Positions 40,997-49,049 of a stretch of DNA of 64,000 nt are shown here, piece after piece. Origin of the DNA: Pseudomonadota bacterium (GTDB lineage Bacteria; Pseudomonadota; Alphaproteobacteria; UBA1280; RI-95). Position 1 is the first letter of the stretch; the number at the start of each line of letters is the position of its first letter. Both the position numbers and the translations under genes were made by a program. The stretch is taken from contig WGLU01000001.1 of the NCBI GenBank assembly GCA_016125375.1, positions 124,001 through 188,000 of the forward strand. The letters run 5' to 3'. The notes below the pieces were generated by a model. That model was not told where the DNA came from and did not search any database. It was given only the letters and a program-made list of their open reading frames with translations.

Positions 40997-41028
40997 GAAC
41001 CCCCGGCATTGCCGGGGGTTCTTTTTTT
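40997..41028 (+). terminator. Terminator after the 692-residue gene
   Basis: 11-bp stem GAACCCCCGGC / GCCGGGGGTTC with loop ATT and a run of seven T. Confidence 0.93.
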
Positions 41029-41050
41029 AGAAGATGCTTTTTAAAAAAGC

Positions 41051-42214
41051 TTAGGCGGCAGCAGGTACCTGACTGAAGGCCATCCGCAATTGTTGACGGA
41101 ATTGCTCGCGCGCTTCCATCCACTGTGCCTGAGCATCTTCCAGCTTGGCTTTCATGTCATCCAGCTTGGCGGAGGTTTCCTCGCGCTTTTCGGCCAGCAT
41201 GGCCTGCATTTGCTCTTTCATGTCTTCCCAGTGGCTGATTTTCTCCAGCATTTTAGCGCGGAGTTCTTCCAACTGGGTTTGAACGGTCGCCCAGTTCTCA
41301 TAGCGGGAGAGCTTCTTGTCCGCACGCTTCATCGCCATGCTGGTTACAGCATTGTTGATTTGCAGCGTTGTTGCACGGCGCAGGTCAGTTACCAGTCCCA
41401 GCTTTGCCAGACCGGCAATCAGCCATTTGGTAGAGTCCAAATCGTACCAGTGGTGGCCGTTGCGATAGTCATACTCAAAACGGTGGTGGAAGTTGTGATA
41501 CCCTTCGCCCAGCAGGAACAGCCCCATCAGGTGGGAGTCTGTTGCGCTATTGGCATCGGTATACGGACGCTTGCCCCACATGTGGCACAGGGAGTTTGTG
41601 CTGAACATGATGTTTTCCACAACAAACAGGCGCAGAACGGTCGCGAACATGAACATACCGAGCGGACGGCCAACCAGCAGGCCCAGGCCTACAGGGATAA
41701 TCACGTTCATGACGAACACGATGTACCAGTAGTACTTGTGTTGCCACATAACGATGGGGTCCTTGTACAGGTCACGCAGGTTCACGTGGTCCATTTCGGG
41801 GTTGTGGTTCTGCTTTTTCAGTACCCAGCCAATGTGGGCGTGCAGGAAACCGCGGGTAATCGGGTAGGGGTCTTTGACCGGATCATCCACAAATTTATGG
41901 TGTACGCGGTGGTGGCGCGACCAGGCCAGAATGCTGTTCTGCACGGCGGCAGCACCAAAAATGGCATAGGCAAGGCGGACAGACCAGTGAGCCTTATAGG
42001 CCTGGTGGCTGAACATGCGGTGGTAACCGGCGGTAATCGCGTAACCAGGGACCATGTGATAAAAAATGTAGGCGGCGACCTCGTACCCGGTTACGCCATT
42101 GTAGTAGACGTAGGCGGGCACACCGATAACGGCCAGTGCTGTTACAAACAGCGCAATAAAGACGTTGGTCGGCATATAAGGTTCATCAAACATGTCGTGA
42201 CGGGCTGTCGTCAT
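41051..42214 (-). CDS. Acyl-CoA delta-9 type fatty acid desaturase with C-terminal coiled coil
   Basis: Di-iron membrane desaturase that introduces a double bond into saturated acyl chains. The 387-residue protein (start at 42214, MTTARHDMF) has the three histidine boxes HRMFSH, HRVHH and HNFHH, and four membrane helices. The last 100 residues (about 285-387) are a highly charged heptad-rich coiled coil (YENWATVQTQLEELRAKM, KLDDMKAKLEDAQAQW) that is not part of the desaturase fold. Function of the tail is unknown; it may oligomerise or recruit a partner. Confidence 0.9.
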   Translation of the reverse strand: MTTARHDMFDEPYMPTNVFIALFVTALAVIGVPAYVYYNGVTGYEVAAYIFYHMVPGYAITAGYHRMFSHQAYKAHWSVRLAYAIFGAAAVQNSILAWSRHHRVHHKFVDDPVKDPYPITRGFLHAHIGWVLKKQNHNPEMDHVNLRDLYKDPIVMWQHKYYWYIVFVMNVIIPVGLGLLVGRPLGMFMFATVLRLFVVENIMFSTNSLCHMWGKRPYTDANSATDSHLMGLFLLGEGYHNFHHRFEYDYRNGHHWYDLDSTKWLIAGLAKLGLVTDLRRATTLQINNAVTSMAMKRADKKLSRYENWATVQTQLEELRAKMLEKISHWEDMKEQMQAMLAEKREETSAKLDDMKAKLEDAQAQWMEAREQFRQQLRMAFSQVPAAA

Positions 42215-42299
42215 AAGGCATATCCAATCTGTTGGCAATAGTTTGTCATTTATCCCATATGAGGGTGGCACAGGCAAGAAAGAAGGGGCACAAAAAGAA

Positions 42300-43037
42300 T
42301 TATTTCTTGTGCCAGCACATCATGTAGTTAACAACTTGAAAATGCGAGAAACTAAAGCGTTTTGAGAGAGGGTTGAGTTTGACGCCGGTACTATTGGTAC
42401 AGGTCATCCCCGCGGTGCGTAGAACGTGCCCGACCTCGGCAGGTTTGACAAAGCGCCGCCAGTGGTGTGTACCGCGTGGCAGGAGACGCAGAATATATTC
42501 CGCCCCAAGGATGGCAGTCAGATAGGAACGCAGGGTGCGGTTGAGTGTTGCAACAACCAGAATCCCACCGGGCTTAACCATCTGGGCGGCCATACGTAGA
42601 TGTTCGGCCGCATCGGCTACATGTTCCACCACCTCAAGGGTTAGAACAACGTCGTAGCTATGACCTTCTGCCAGCATGCTATGTACGTCACTGGTGCGAT
42701 AGGTAATGTTTGCACCGCTTGCAGCGGCGTGGGCCTGTGCAGTGCGGATGTTGGCCTCCACAATATCAATGCCTGTGACATTGGCGCCTGCCTGTGCCAG
42801 TGCTTCACTGGCGAGTCCGCCACCGCAGCCAATATCCAACACTGTTAGTCCCTGTAAGGGCTGGTGGGTATGTGTGGGCCTGCCGAGAGCAGTGCATGTG
42901 TTCTCGATGATATAGGGGATGCGTAGGCCGTTGAGTCCAATAAGCGGCCAGAATGGCCCATCTGCTTGCCACCAGAGGGCTGCACGGCGCTCAAAGTAGT
43001 CCTGCTCGTCTTGCGGTGTTTCCGGCGGACGACTCAT
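42300..43037 (-). CDS. ubiG: Ubiquinone biosynthesis O-methyltransferase UbiG
   Basis: SAM-dependent methyltransferase for both O-methylation steps of ubiquinone synthesis. Start at 43037 (MSRPPETPQDEQDYFERRAALWW split by family) via an ATGA overlap with the upstream gene. 245 residues with the SAM motif VLDIGCGGGLASE, the post-I acidic GIDIVE and the typical ATLNRT and FVKPAE (the family's INRTxKS and xPxE region). Length is normal. Confidence 0.93.
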   Translation of the reverse strand: MSRPPETPQDEQDYFERRAALWWQADGPFWPLIGLNGLRIPYIIENTCTALGRPTHTHQPLQGLTVLDIGCGGGLASEALAQAGANVTGIDIVEANIRTAQAHAAASGANITYRTSDVHSMLAEGHSYDVVLTLEVVEHVADAAEHLRMAAQMVKPGGILVVATLNRTLRSYLTAILGAEYILRLLPRGTHHWRRFVKPAEVGHVLRTAGMTCTNSTGVKLNPLSKRFSFSHFQVVNYMMCWHKK

Positions 43038-43597
43038 GCATCCTCGTAATAGGGCTGTTCCATGTTGAAGAGCTTTTTGGCAAGCGCCGGGCTGCAAACG
43101 TGTACATCGCCGATAAAGCGTCGCAGGTACTTAACACCCATATTCGGCGAATCTACGCTGTGCAGCAGCTTGTCACGCATATTGGTCTGCTGGTTGGTAA
43201 AACGGCGGCTGACCATGGCGGCAATATGCTCGAGGAACTTAATCGCGATTGCCGGATGCTGCTCTTTGATTTCCTGAACCTTTTCATAAGGCAGGACGTA
43301 GTAGGTGGTGTCGGCGCTTACAACAACAGCGGCACTGCGTTTCTCACCCAGCAGCATGTTTGTCTCGCCCAGCATGAGGGGGGCATTGACACTGGCAACG
43401 CGCAGGGCAAAGAGCTTGCCGGCAATGAAGAACTTCTGGTAAATCTCGCAGGTACCTTCGGAAACAAGGTAAATATCGCGGTCATCTTTCCCCATCTCCA
43501 ACAAAATGGCGCCACGGGGAGCTTTTTTCTCCACCAGCATAGGGCGGATAACATCCAAGTCCTCAGCGCTCAAGTTTGGCAGCAGTTTTTCCAGCAT
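43034..43597 (-). CDS. Cyclic-nucleotide-binding domain protein (CRP-fold sensor)
   Basis: A 187-residue protein (start at 43597, MLEKLLPNLSAEDLD; AAGGA upstream). Residues about 10-120 form a cNMP-binding beta-roll (GAILLEMGKDDRDIYLVSEG, then LMLGETNMLLGEKRSAAVV in place of the usual FGExAL-x-RxA phosphate cassette). The remaining part is helical, without an obvious winged helix, so it is more likely a stand-alone sensor than a transcription factor. ATGA overlap with ubiG. Confidence 0.8.
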   Translation of the reverse strand: MLEKLLPNLSAEDLDVIRPMLVEKKAPRGAILLEMGKDDRDIYLVSEGTCEIYQKFFIAGKLFALRVASVNAPLMLGETNMLLGEKRSAAVVVSADTTYYVLPYEKVQEIKEQHPAIAIKFLEHIAAMVSRRFTNQQTNMRDKLLHSVDSPNMGVKYLRRFIGDVHVCSPALAKKLFNMEQPYYEDA

Positions 43598-43725
43598 GGG
43601 GTGGGGTGTCCTTGTTAGAATTTTTGTTAAACCCATGACATATTATAATATCCGTCACAAAAAAGAACACCTTTCAGTCCTGACACATCTTGTGGTTCAC
43701 AGTTGCCAGCGGTATACATGCAACT

Positions 43726-44304
43726 ATGAAAGAGGTTCTGCTCATCCTGCTGTCTGCAACGCTGGTCAATAATTTTGTGCTGACCCGCTTTTTGGGTGTG
43801 TGTCCGTTTATGGGTGTCTCCCAGCGGTTGGAAACCGCCGTGGGCATGGCAATGGCAGTTACCTACGTTCTGACACTGACATCGGCAGCCACATGGATGT
43901 TGAATGCCTATATCCTTGTTCCTTTATCGGCTGAGCATCTGAGGCTGATGGCCTTTATTGTGCTGATTGCTGTTGTTGTGCAGATGACCGAGATTCTGGT
44001 GCGCCATTTTATGCCGGCCCTTCATAGAGCAATGGGGCTTTTTCTACCCTTAATTACAACCAACTGTGCTGTGTTGGGGGTAACGCTCCTGAATGTGGGC
44101 GAGCAGCTCGGATTTATGGCTGCAACAGTGCAAGGGTTCGGCGCCTCCCTCGGGTTTGGTCTGGTTCTGATTGTTTTTGCAGGACTGCGCGACCGGTTGG
44201 ATGGCTGCGATGTGCCGGAGGCTTTCAAAGGCACCCCGATTGCGCTGATTACAGCGGGGATTATGGCCATGGCTTTCCTGGGTTTTGACGGGATGGGCCG
44301 CTGA
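43726..44304 (+). CDS. rnfA: Rnf complex subunit RnfA
   Basis: Membrane subunit of the Rnf ferredoxin:NAD oxidoreductase. The start at 43726 (MKEVLLILLSATLVNNFVL) is chosen because it matches the family N-terminus; a TTG 36 bases upstream is unlikely. 192 residues, six helices, with NNFVLTRFLGVCPFMGVS and LFLPLITTNCAVLG containing the Cys of the membrane 2Fe-2S site. First gene of the cluster. Confidence 0.95.
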   Translation: MKEVLLILLSATLVNNFVLTRFLGVCPFMGVSQRLETAVGMAMAVTYVLTLTSAATWMLNAYILVPLSAEHLRLMAFIVLIAVVVQMTEILVRHFMPALHRAMGLFLPLITTNCAVLGVTLLNVGEQLGFMAATVQGFGASLGFGLVLIVFAGLRDRLDGCDVPEAFKGTPIALITAGIMAMAFLGFDGMGR

Positions 44305-44819
44305 TGGAAATGATAAGCGCACTGATTGTGATGGGGGCGTTGTGTCTTTCTGGCGGTCTGGCGCTTGCCTGGGCGGCGCGTAAATTCGCCGGTAATGAAA
44401 ATGCGCTGGTCGTGCAGATAGAAGAGCTTTTGCCGCAGACGCAATGTGCGCAGTGCGGTTACCCCGGCTGCAAGCCCTACGCAGAAGCCATTGTGGCGGG
44501 GGAGGCCGACATTAATCAGTGCCAGCCCGGTGGCGAACGTGTTGTGAAGGCGCTGGGACAGCTGCTCGGCGCTGACTACCGTCCGCCTGCCAAAGTGGCA
44601 GAAAAGCCGATGGTGGCCTTTATCCGTGAAGCAGAGTGCATTGGTTGCACCCTCTGCATCAAAGCCTGTCCGGTAGATTGTATTATTGGTGCGCCCAAAC
44701 AAATGCATACGGTCATTACTGCCGATTGCACAGGCTGTACGCTTTGTATTCCGCCGTGTCCGGTGAACTGTATTGATATGGAAATGCTGCCCCCACGCTG
44801 GCAGCCGGAGCGGCCATGA
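44304..44819 (+). CDS. rnfB: Rnf complex subunit RnfB
   Basis: Iron-sulfur subunit, 171 residues: an N-terminal membrane helix, a 4Fe-4S domain with CAQCGYPGCKPYAEAI and C further on (NQCQPGG), and a 2[4Fe-4S] ferredoxin domain (CIGCTLCIKACPVDCI and CTGCTLCIPPCPVNCI). Its ATG shares one base with the rnfA stop. Confidence 0.95.
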   Translation: MEMISALIVMGALCLSGGLALAWAARKFAGNENALVVQIEELLPQTQCAQCGYPGCKPYAEAIVAGEADINQCQPGGERVVKALGQLLGADYRPPAKVAEKPMVAFIREAECIGCTLCIKACPVDCIIGAPKQMHTVITADCTGCTLCIPPCPVNCIDMEMLPPRWQPERP

Positions 44820-46294
44820 TGTTCGGTCTCGCGAAAAAGTTTGATGGCGGATTAAAGTTGCCGCCGAACAAGCACGGGGCAGAAGCTCCATCGCGTATAC
44901 TGCCTATACCGGAATCACTGACGTATTATTTAACAAAAAACATAAAAGAAACACACCAGTGCATTGTAAATATTGGTGAAACTGTTCTTTTTGGCCAGTC
45001 AATTGCTCGAGGGTTGGGGCACCAGCCTGATATCCATGCGGCGTATGGCGGCGTCATAGAAGCCATCGGTAGCAAAGCCGGCCCATATGATGCCCCCGAA
45101 GAGCAGGCAGTTATTATCCGAACTTCTGAATATAAAAATGTTTATAAACATGATGATAAAATAAAAAATAAAAGTGATTTATTAAAATCAATGGGCGTTG
45201 CTGGTATGGGTGGTGCAGCATTCCCGACCGGGGAAAAGGTGCAGGCAGCCGGAGCACCCCGCGTGTGGCTCATCAATGGTGTGGAATGTGAGCCCATGCT
45301 GAGTTGCGATCAGTGTCTGATGCGGGAGCAGGCCGACAAACTGGTGCAGGCGATACGCTATCTGGCTGCCGAAATTATGCCGGGGCGGGTGATTCTGGCG
45401 CTTGAATCTGACAAAGCGGACGCCGTATCGGCCATGCGTCTTGCCTTGGGTGATGTGACGGATATCGAGCTTGCCTGCTTGCCACCACGCTATCCGCAAG
45501 GTGGCGAGAAACAATTGATACAAACACTGCTCGGACTGGAAGTGCCTTCCGGCACGCATGCGGCGCACTTGGGTATTCTCGTTCTGAACGTGGCAACGGT
45601 TATGGCTGCCTTTGACGCGCTGGCATATCACCTGCCGCTGACGCACAGGCTGGTCACAGTTGCCGGGCAGGGCGTGAGTGCCCCGGGTAATGTCTGGGTA
45701 CCAATCGGTGCAGCTTTAAAAGATGTTCTGGATTTTTGCGGGTATGACGGGGCGGCCACCCTGCGTGTAACTGTGGGCGGGCCCATGATGGGGCGGGCCG
45801 TAAACAGTCTGGATGTTGCCGTTACAAAGGGAACTTCCGCTATTCTGGCGCTGACAGCGGCAGATGAACTTGCCGTATATAGCGCCCAACCGTGTATCCG
45901 CTGCGGCGTATGTACAGAAGTATGTCCGGCACGCCTCCAGCCGGAAGATATGTATTTTAATATTCGAGCAGGTCGTTTGAACCGCACCCGGGAAACAGGC
46001 TTGATGGATTGTATCGCCTGCGGTGCTTGCGCGTATGTCTGCCCGTCGGAAATCCCTCTTGTGGCATCCTTCCTCTATGCACAGCAAATATGCAGAATAG
46101 AGGATGAACAAAAAGCCCGGGCAGCGTATATTGGTGACTTGGTAAAGGCGCGGGATGCGCGTCTGGCTGCCCGCCGGTCTGTGCGCATGGGTAAGTCTGC
46201 AAGCCGCGAGGCGGCCGCGCGGACTGTTGACCCTGCTGCAATGGAAAAAGTTGATGCAGCACGTGAAAAGGCACGCTCAAAAATAGATAAATAA
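44816..46294 (+). CDS. rnfC: Rnf complex subunit RnfC
   Basis: NADH- and FMN-binding subunit, 492 residues, homologous to NuoF. It has GVAGMGGAAFPTGEKV for nucleotide binding, LINGVECEPMLSCDQ, and two 4Fe-4S motifs, CIRCGVCTEVCP and CIACGACAYVCP, followed by a charged coiled C-terminus. Two stretches inside the gene (about 44926-45010 and 45118-45195) are markedly AT-rich with Lys/Asn codons. It overlaps rnfB by four bases and abuts rnfD. Confidence 0.95.
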   Translation: MMFGLAKKFDGGLKLPPNKHGAEAPSRILPIPESLTYYLTKNIKETHQCIVNIGETVLFGQSIARGLGHQPDIHAAYGGVIEAIGSKAGPYDAPEEQAVIIRTSEYKNVYKHDDKIKNKSDLLKSMGVAGMGGAAFPTGEKVQAAGAPRVWLINGVECEPMLSCDQCLMREQADKLVQAIRYLAAEIMPGRVILALESDKADAVSAMRLALGDVTDIELACLPPRYPQGGEKQLIQTLLGLEVPSGTHAAHLGILVLNVATVMAAFDALAYHLPLTHRLVTVAGQGVSAPGNVWVPIGAALKDVLDFCGYDGAATLRVTVGGPMMGRAVNSLDVAVTKGTSAILALTAADELAVYSAQPCIRCGVCTEVCPARLQPEDMYFNIRAGRLNRTRETGLMDCIACGACAYVCPSEIPLVASFLYAQQICRIEDEQKARAAYIGDLVKARDARLAARRSVRMGKSASREAAARTVDPAAMEKVDAAREKARSKIDK

Positions 46295-47317
46295 ATGGAA
46301 AAAGAACTTAAACCAATCAAGCAGGGACCTGCGGTACATGGCAAGTCACAGCTTCAGCTATTGATGCTGAAGGTGGTGCTGGCGTTGTCTCCTGCGTTGA
46401 TATGGGCGTTCTATGTTTTTGGCTGGGCGGCGTTTATTGCGCTGATGCTGACATGCGTGAGCGGGTTTGTGTTTGAGTGGGTGGCATTGCGCTTACGCAG
46501 TCGAGGCCGCACACGGCAAGCGTATGACGGTTCCGGCCTGCTGAGTTGCATTCTGCTTGCGATGTCGCTACCGCCTATGGGCCCTTGGTGGCTGTATGTT
46601 CTGGGCAGTTTCGTGTCTATTGTTATTACCAAACAGTTATTCGGCGGGTTGGGACAGAACGTGTTCAATCCCGCCATGTCTGCCCGAGTTTTCCTGCTCT
46701 TGTCATGCCCTGCATACATGACTGCCTGGCTGGATCCCGATAAGAAAGCGGGTCTGGTGGACACACTGCGGTATATGTTCATCGACTGGCACCGGGAAAG
46801 TTATGACGCACTGACAACCGCAACCACACTGGATGCCTGGAGGAATGCCAAACTGACCGGCCTGCCGTTGCCGCAGCCCGAGTTGACGGATATGTTCGTG
46901 GGCTCTACAGCAGGCTCAATGGGGGAAGTATCGGCCATGTTGCTGTTGCTGGGTGGTATGTACTTGCTCTTCTCGGGGATTATCCGCTGGCATTTGCCTG
47001 CCGGGTTTCTGGCAGGTGTCATGCTGCCTGCAACGCTGTTCTGGCTCCTTGGGCCGGAAGGGACTCATTTATCCCCGCTGGTCTATTTGGTTGCCGGCAG
47101 TACGATGATGGGCGCCTTCTTTATTGTGACCGATCCCGTAACCGCACCGGTAACACCGCACGCCCGTTTTGTTTTTGCGTTTCTTATCGGGGCGCTCAGC
47201 TATCTGATTCCTGCTTACGGATTGTATCCGGTGGGGCTGTCGTTCGCTGTGTTGTTGATGAACAGCACCGTACCGCTGCTTGAGCGCCTTTTCCGCCCCC
47301 GTATTTTCGGACGTTAA
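46295..47317 (+). CDS. rnfD: Rnf complex subunit RnfD
   Basis: Membrane subunit with covalent FMN, 340 residues and about nine helices. The flavinylation site is seen as DALTTATTL near residue 170 (family S/T-x-A-T). NVFNPAMSARVFLL, and FFIVTDPVTAPVTPHAR near the C-terminal part are typical. It starts directly after the rnfC stop. Confidence 0.95.
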   Translation: MEKELKPIKQGPAVHGKSQLQLLMLKVVLALSPALIWAFYVFGWAAFIALMLTCVSGFVFEWVALRLRSRGRTRQAYDGSGLLSCILLAMSLPPMGPWWLYVLGSFVSIVITKQLFGGLGQNVFNPAMSARVFLLLSCPAYMTAWLDPDKKAGLVDTLRYMFIDWHRESYDALTTATTLDAWRNAKLTGLPLPQPELTDMFVGSTAGSMGEVSAMLLLLGGMYLLFSGIIRWHLPAGFLAGVMLPATLFWLLGPEGTHLSPLVYLVAGSTMMGAFFIVTDPVTAPVTPHARFVFAFLIGALSYLIPAYGLYPVGLSFAVLLMNSTVPLLERLFRPRIFGR

Positions 47318-47321
47318 TCCC

Positions 47322-47840
47322 ATGTCGCGTGCTGTTTCCGTACTCTTGGCTACAGGGGGCATTCTTGCTGTTCTGCTCACAGGGGCTCGCTGGTTGACAG
47401 AACCCCGTATCAAGGAGGCACAGGCCGCCTTTATGCAACGCCAACTGGCTGCGCTGACCAATCAGATGGTGACGCCTTACCAACTCGCTGCGGCGCCTTT
47501 CCTGACGCCGGATGCAAAGGGATATAAAATGGCTGACGGGCGTTTTATCCTGCCTGTGCGTGCATTGGATGGGTATGCCGGTCCCGTGGATATGCTCGTT
47601 ATGTATGACAGTGCCGGAACGGTGTTTGGGGTGAGGGTGCTAAGTCACCGCGAAACCCCGGGGCTAGGGGACCACATTACGGATGACGTGTGGCTGGAAA
47701 GTCTGAAAGGCCACCCGCCGTATCATATTCGCAAAGATGGTGGGCAGATAGACAGTTTCAGCGGCGCCTCTGTGAGTCCACGTGCTGTCCTGCGGGCGCT
47801 GAATCAGGCCGCAGACTGGATAAGAAAACCTGCCTTGTAG
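47322..47840 (+). CDS. rnfG: Rnf complex subunit RnfG
   Basis: Periplasm-facing subunit with covalent FMN, 172 residues. The start at 47322 (MSRAVSVLLATGG) gives an N-terminal membrane helix; an in-frame ATG 42 bases earlier lies in rnfD. The FMN_bind motif reads DSFSGASVSPRAV, so the acceptor is Ser where most RnfG proteins have Thr (SGAT). HRETPGLGD is also typical. No rnfE follows: the next gene is on the other strand after a terminator. Confidence 0.93.
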   Translation: MSRAVSVLLATGGILAVLLTGARWLTEPRIKEAQAAFMQRQLAALTNQMVTPYQLAAAPFLTPDAKGYKMADGRFILPVRALDGYAGPVDMLVMYDSAGTVFGVRVLSHRETPGLGDHITDDVWLESLKGHPPYHIRKDGGQIDSFSGASVSPRAVLRALNQAADWIRKPAL

Positions 47841-47844
47841 CAAT

Positions 47845-47873
47845 GAAAACGCCCCGCAAAATGCGGGGCGTTT
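47845..47873. terminator. Terminator after rnfG
   Basis: 12-bp perfect stem AAACGCCCCGCA / TGCGGGGCGTTT with loop AAA; can work for both converging genes. Confidence 0.92.
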
Positions 47874-47877
47874 GATT

Positions 47878-48240
47878 TCAGGCTGCAAGAGCTTCCGCAT
47901 CTGCGGCTTCGAGGCAGAAGGCGCGGAGCGCATCGATGGCCTTGCGGACATCGCTGTAGGGCGCGGTAAAGGTTTCCGCCCACTGGCGCAGATGATGCTC
48001 GGCCATGCGGTAGTTCAGGCGCCGGGGGTATTCGGTCGGCAGGCTGATGTTGACACAGTCGTCGTAGAGGACGACCAGCACGGTGTGCGTGCCGTAGTCC
48101 AGCTTCTCGCTGCCGAAACGCAGGCGCATCAGCATGACGGCGTCGTCACTCTTGATGCTCACGCGGTCGCACAGGCTGGGACGGACATGGGCCAATAAGG
48201 CGCGCATGCTCCCCGGGGGGAGGAGTCGGATGATGTTCAT
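47878..48240 (-). CDS. Hypothetical protein
   Basis: A 120-residue soluble protein (start at 48240, MNIIRLLPPGSMRALL, with GGA-rich sequence upstream). It has a mixed alpha/beta pattern: a strand-rich middle (DYGTHTVLVVLYDDCVNISL) and a helical C-terminal half with two Ala-rich helices. No family was recognised. Codons end mostly in C or G, like the next gene on the same strand, and unlike rnfG. Confidence 0.6.
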   Translation of the reverse strand: MNIIRLLPPGSMRALLAHVRPSLCDRVSIKSDDAVMLMRLRFGSEKLDYGTHTVLVVLYDDCVNISLPTEYPRRLNYRMAEHHLRQWAETFTAPYSDVRKAIDALRAFCLEAADAEALAA

Positions 48241-48330
48241 GGGTGGGAATCCTGTCCAGGGGGAAACGTGAAATGGGATAGCGTCTATGAAACATAGAGG
48301 CTGAACAGGGCAATGACAACCGCAGAAAGC

Positions 48331-48360
48331 AAAAAAAATCCCCCGCGCAAGGCGGGGGAT
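48331..48360 (-). terminator. Terminator after the second hypothetical gene
   Basis: 9-bp stem ATCCCCCGC / GCGGGGGAT; on the minus strand it is followed by a run of eight T. Confidence 0.88.
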
Positions 48361-48376
48361 GACGAAAGGCGGGGGT

Positions 48377-48883
48377 TCAGCCTTCGGCTTCCAGCGGCAG
48401 GGCGTAATGCCGTTGACCGATGGAAACGAGGGTGAGGGTGAAGAAGACGCGCAGGTACAGATCGGCCGGAATGCCGTAGCGCTCGAGGTTCTGGAGCTCT
48501 TTCTGGCGCAGGTACTGCAGCGGGGCAACCCAGCTGCCCTTGCAGGCCTGCTTGAAGGTATCGAACACCTCGTTGCGGAGCTTGGGTTCAGTCCAGCATA
48601 CGCTTTCGGTCATGGACAGGTGGAGCCAGCCCGAGAGGTCGCGCACGACGCTGTCGATGCTGGCATTACGGCGCTCGAAGCCCGCGGTATTGCGGACGCT
48701 CATGTTGACGCCGTGCTCGTGGCGGTGGAAGGTGAGGGTCAGGCCGTGGACGACACGGGTGCCCGTACCGGCGAGCATGTTGAAGGTGATGCTGTCACCC
48801 TCGCCGGAGATGATTTCGTAGTGGGAGAGCTTGGCCAGCTTGGGGCAGCTCAGAAAAAGGCGCGCGATGGGGGATTGCTTCAT
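48377..48883 (-). CDS. Hypothetical protein
   Basis: A 168-residue soluble protein (start at 48883, MKQSPIARLFLSCPKLAKL, AAGGA nine bases upstream). It has a strand-rich first half with TRVVHGLTLTFHRHEHGVNMSV and a helical second half. No family was recognised. Strong G/C-ending codon bias is shared with the downstream hypothetical gene, so they may have common origin or expression level. Confidence 0.6.
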   Translation of the reverse strand: MKQSPIARLFLSCPKLAKLSHYEIISGEGDSITFNMLAGTGTRVVHGLTLTFHRHEHGVNMSVRNTAGFERRNASIDSVVRDLSGWLHLSMTESVCWTEPKLRNEVFDTFKQACKGSWVAPLQYLRQKELQNLERYGIPADLYLRVFFTLTLVSIGQRHYALPLEAEG

Positions 48884-48917
48884 AGCGGAATCCTTGTCGG
48901 AGTAAAAGGTGAGGAAG

Positions 48918-48940
48918 GTGCGGCATAAAAGTGCGGCATA
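48918..48940. repeat. Short direct repeat GTGCGGCATA x2
   Basis: Ten-base perfect copies at 48918-48927 and 48931-48940 (13-base period) between the hypothetical gene and murA. Purpose unknown. Confidence 0.4.
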
Positions 48941-49049
48941 TATGGCGCTGTAAAAGGGTTCCGTCAAGGGATTTTACGCATAAACCCATTGCAAAATTAC
49001 CCCGATGCGCCATGATGTGTGCCACACCGGCAACAGGAAAGGATAAGCC

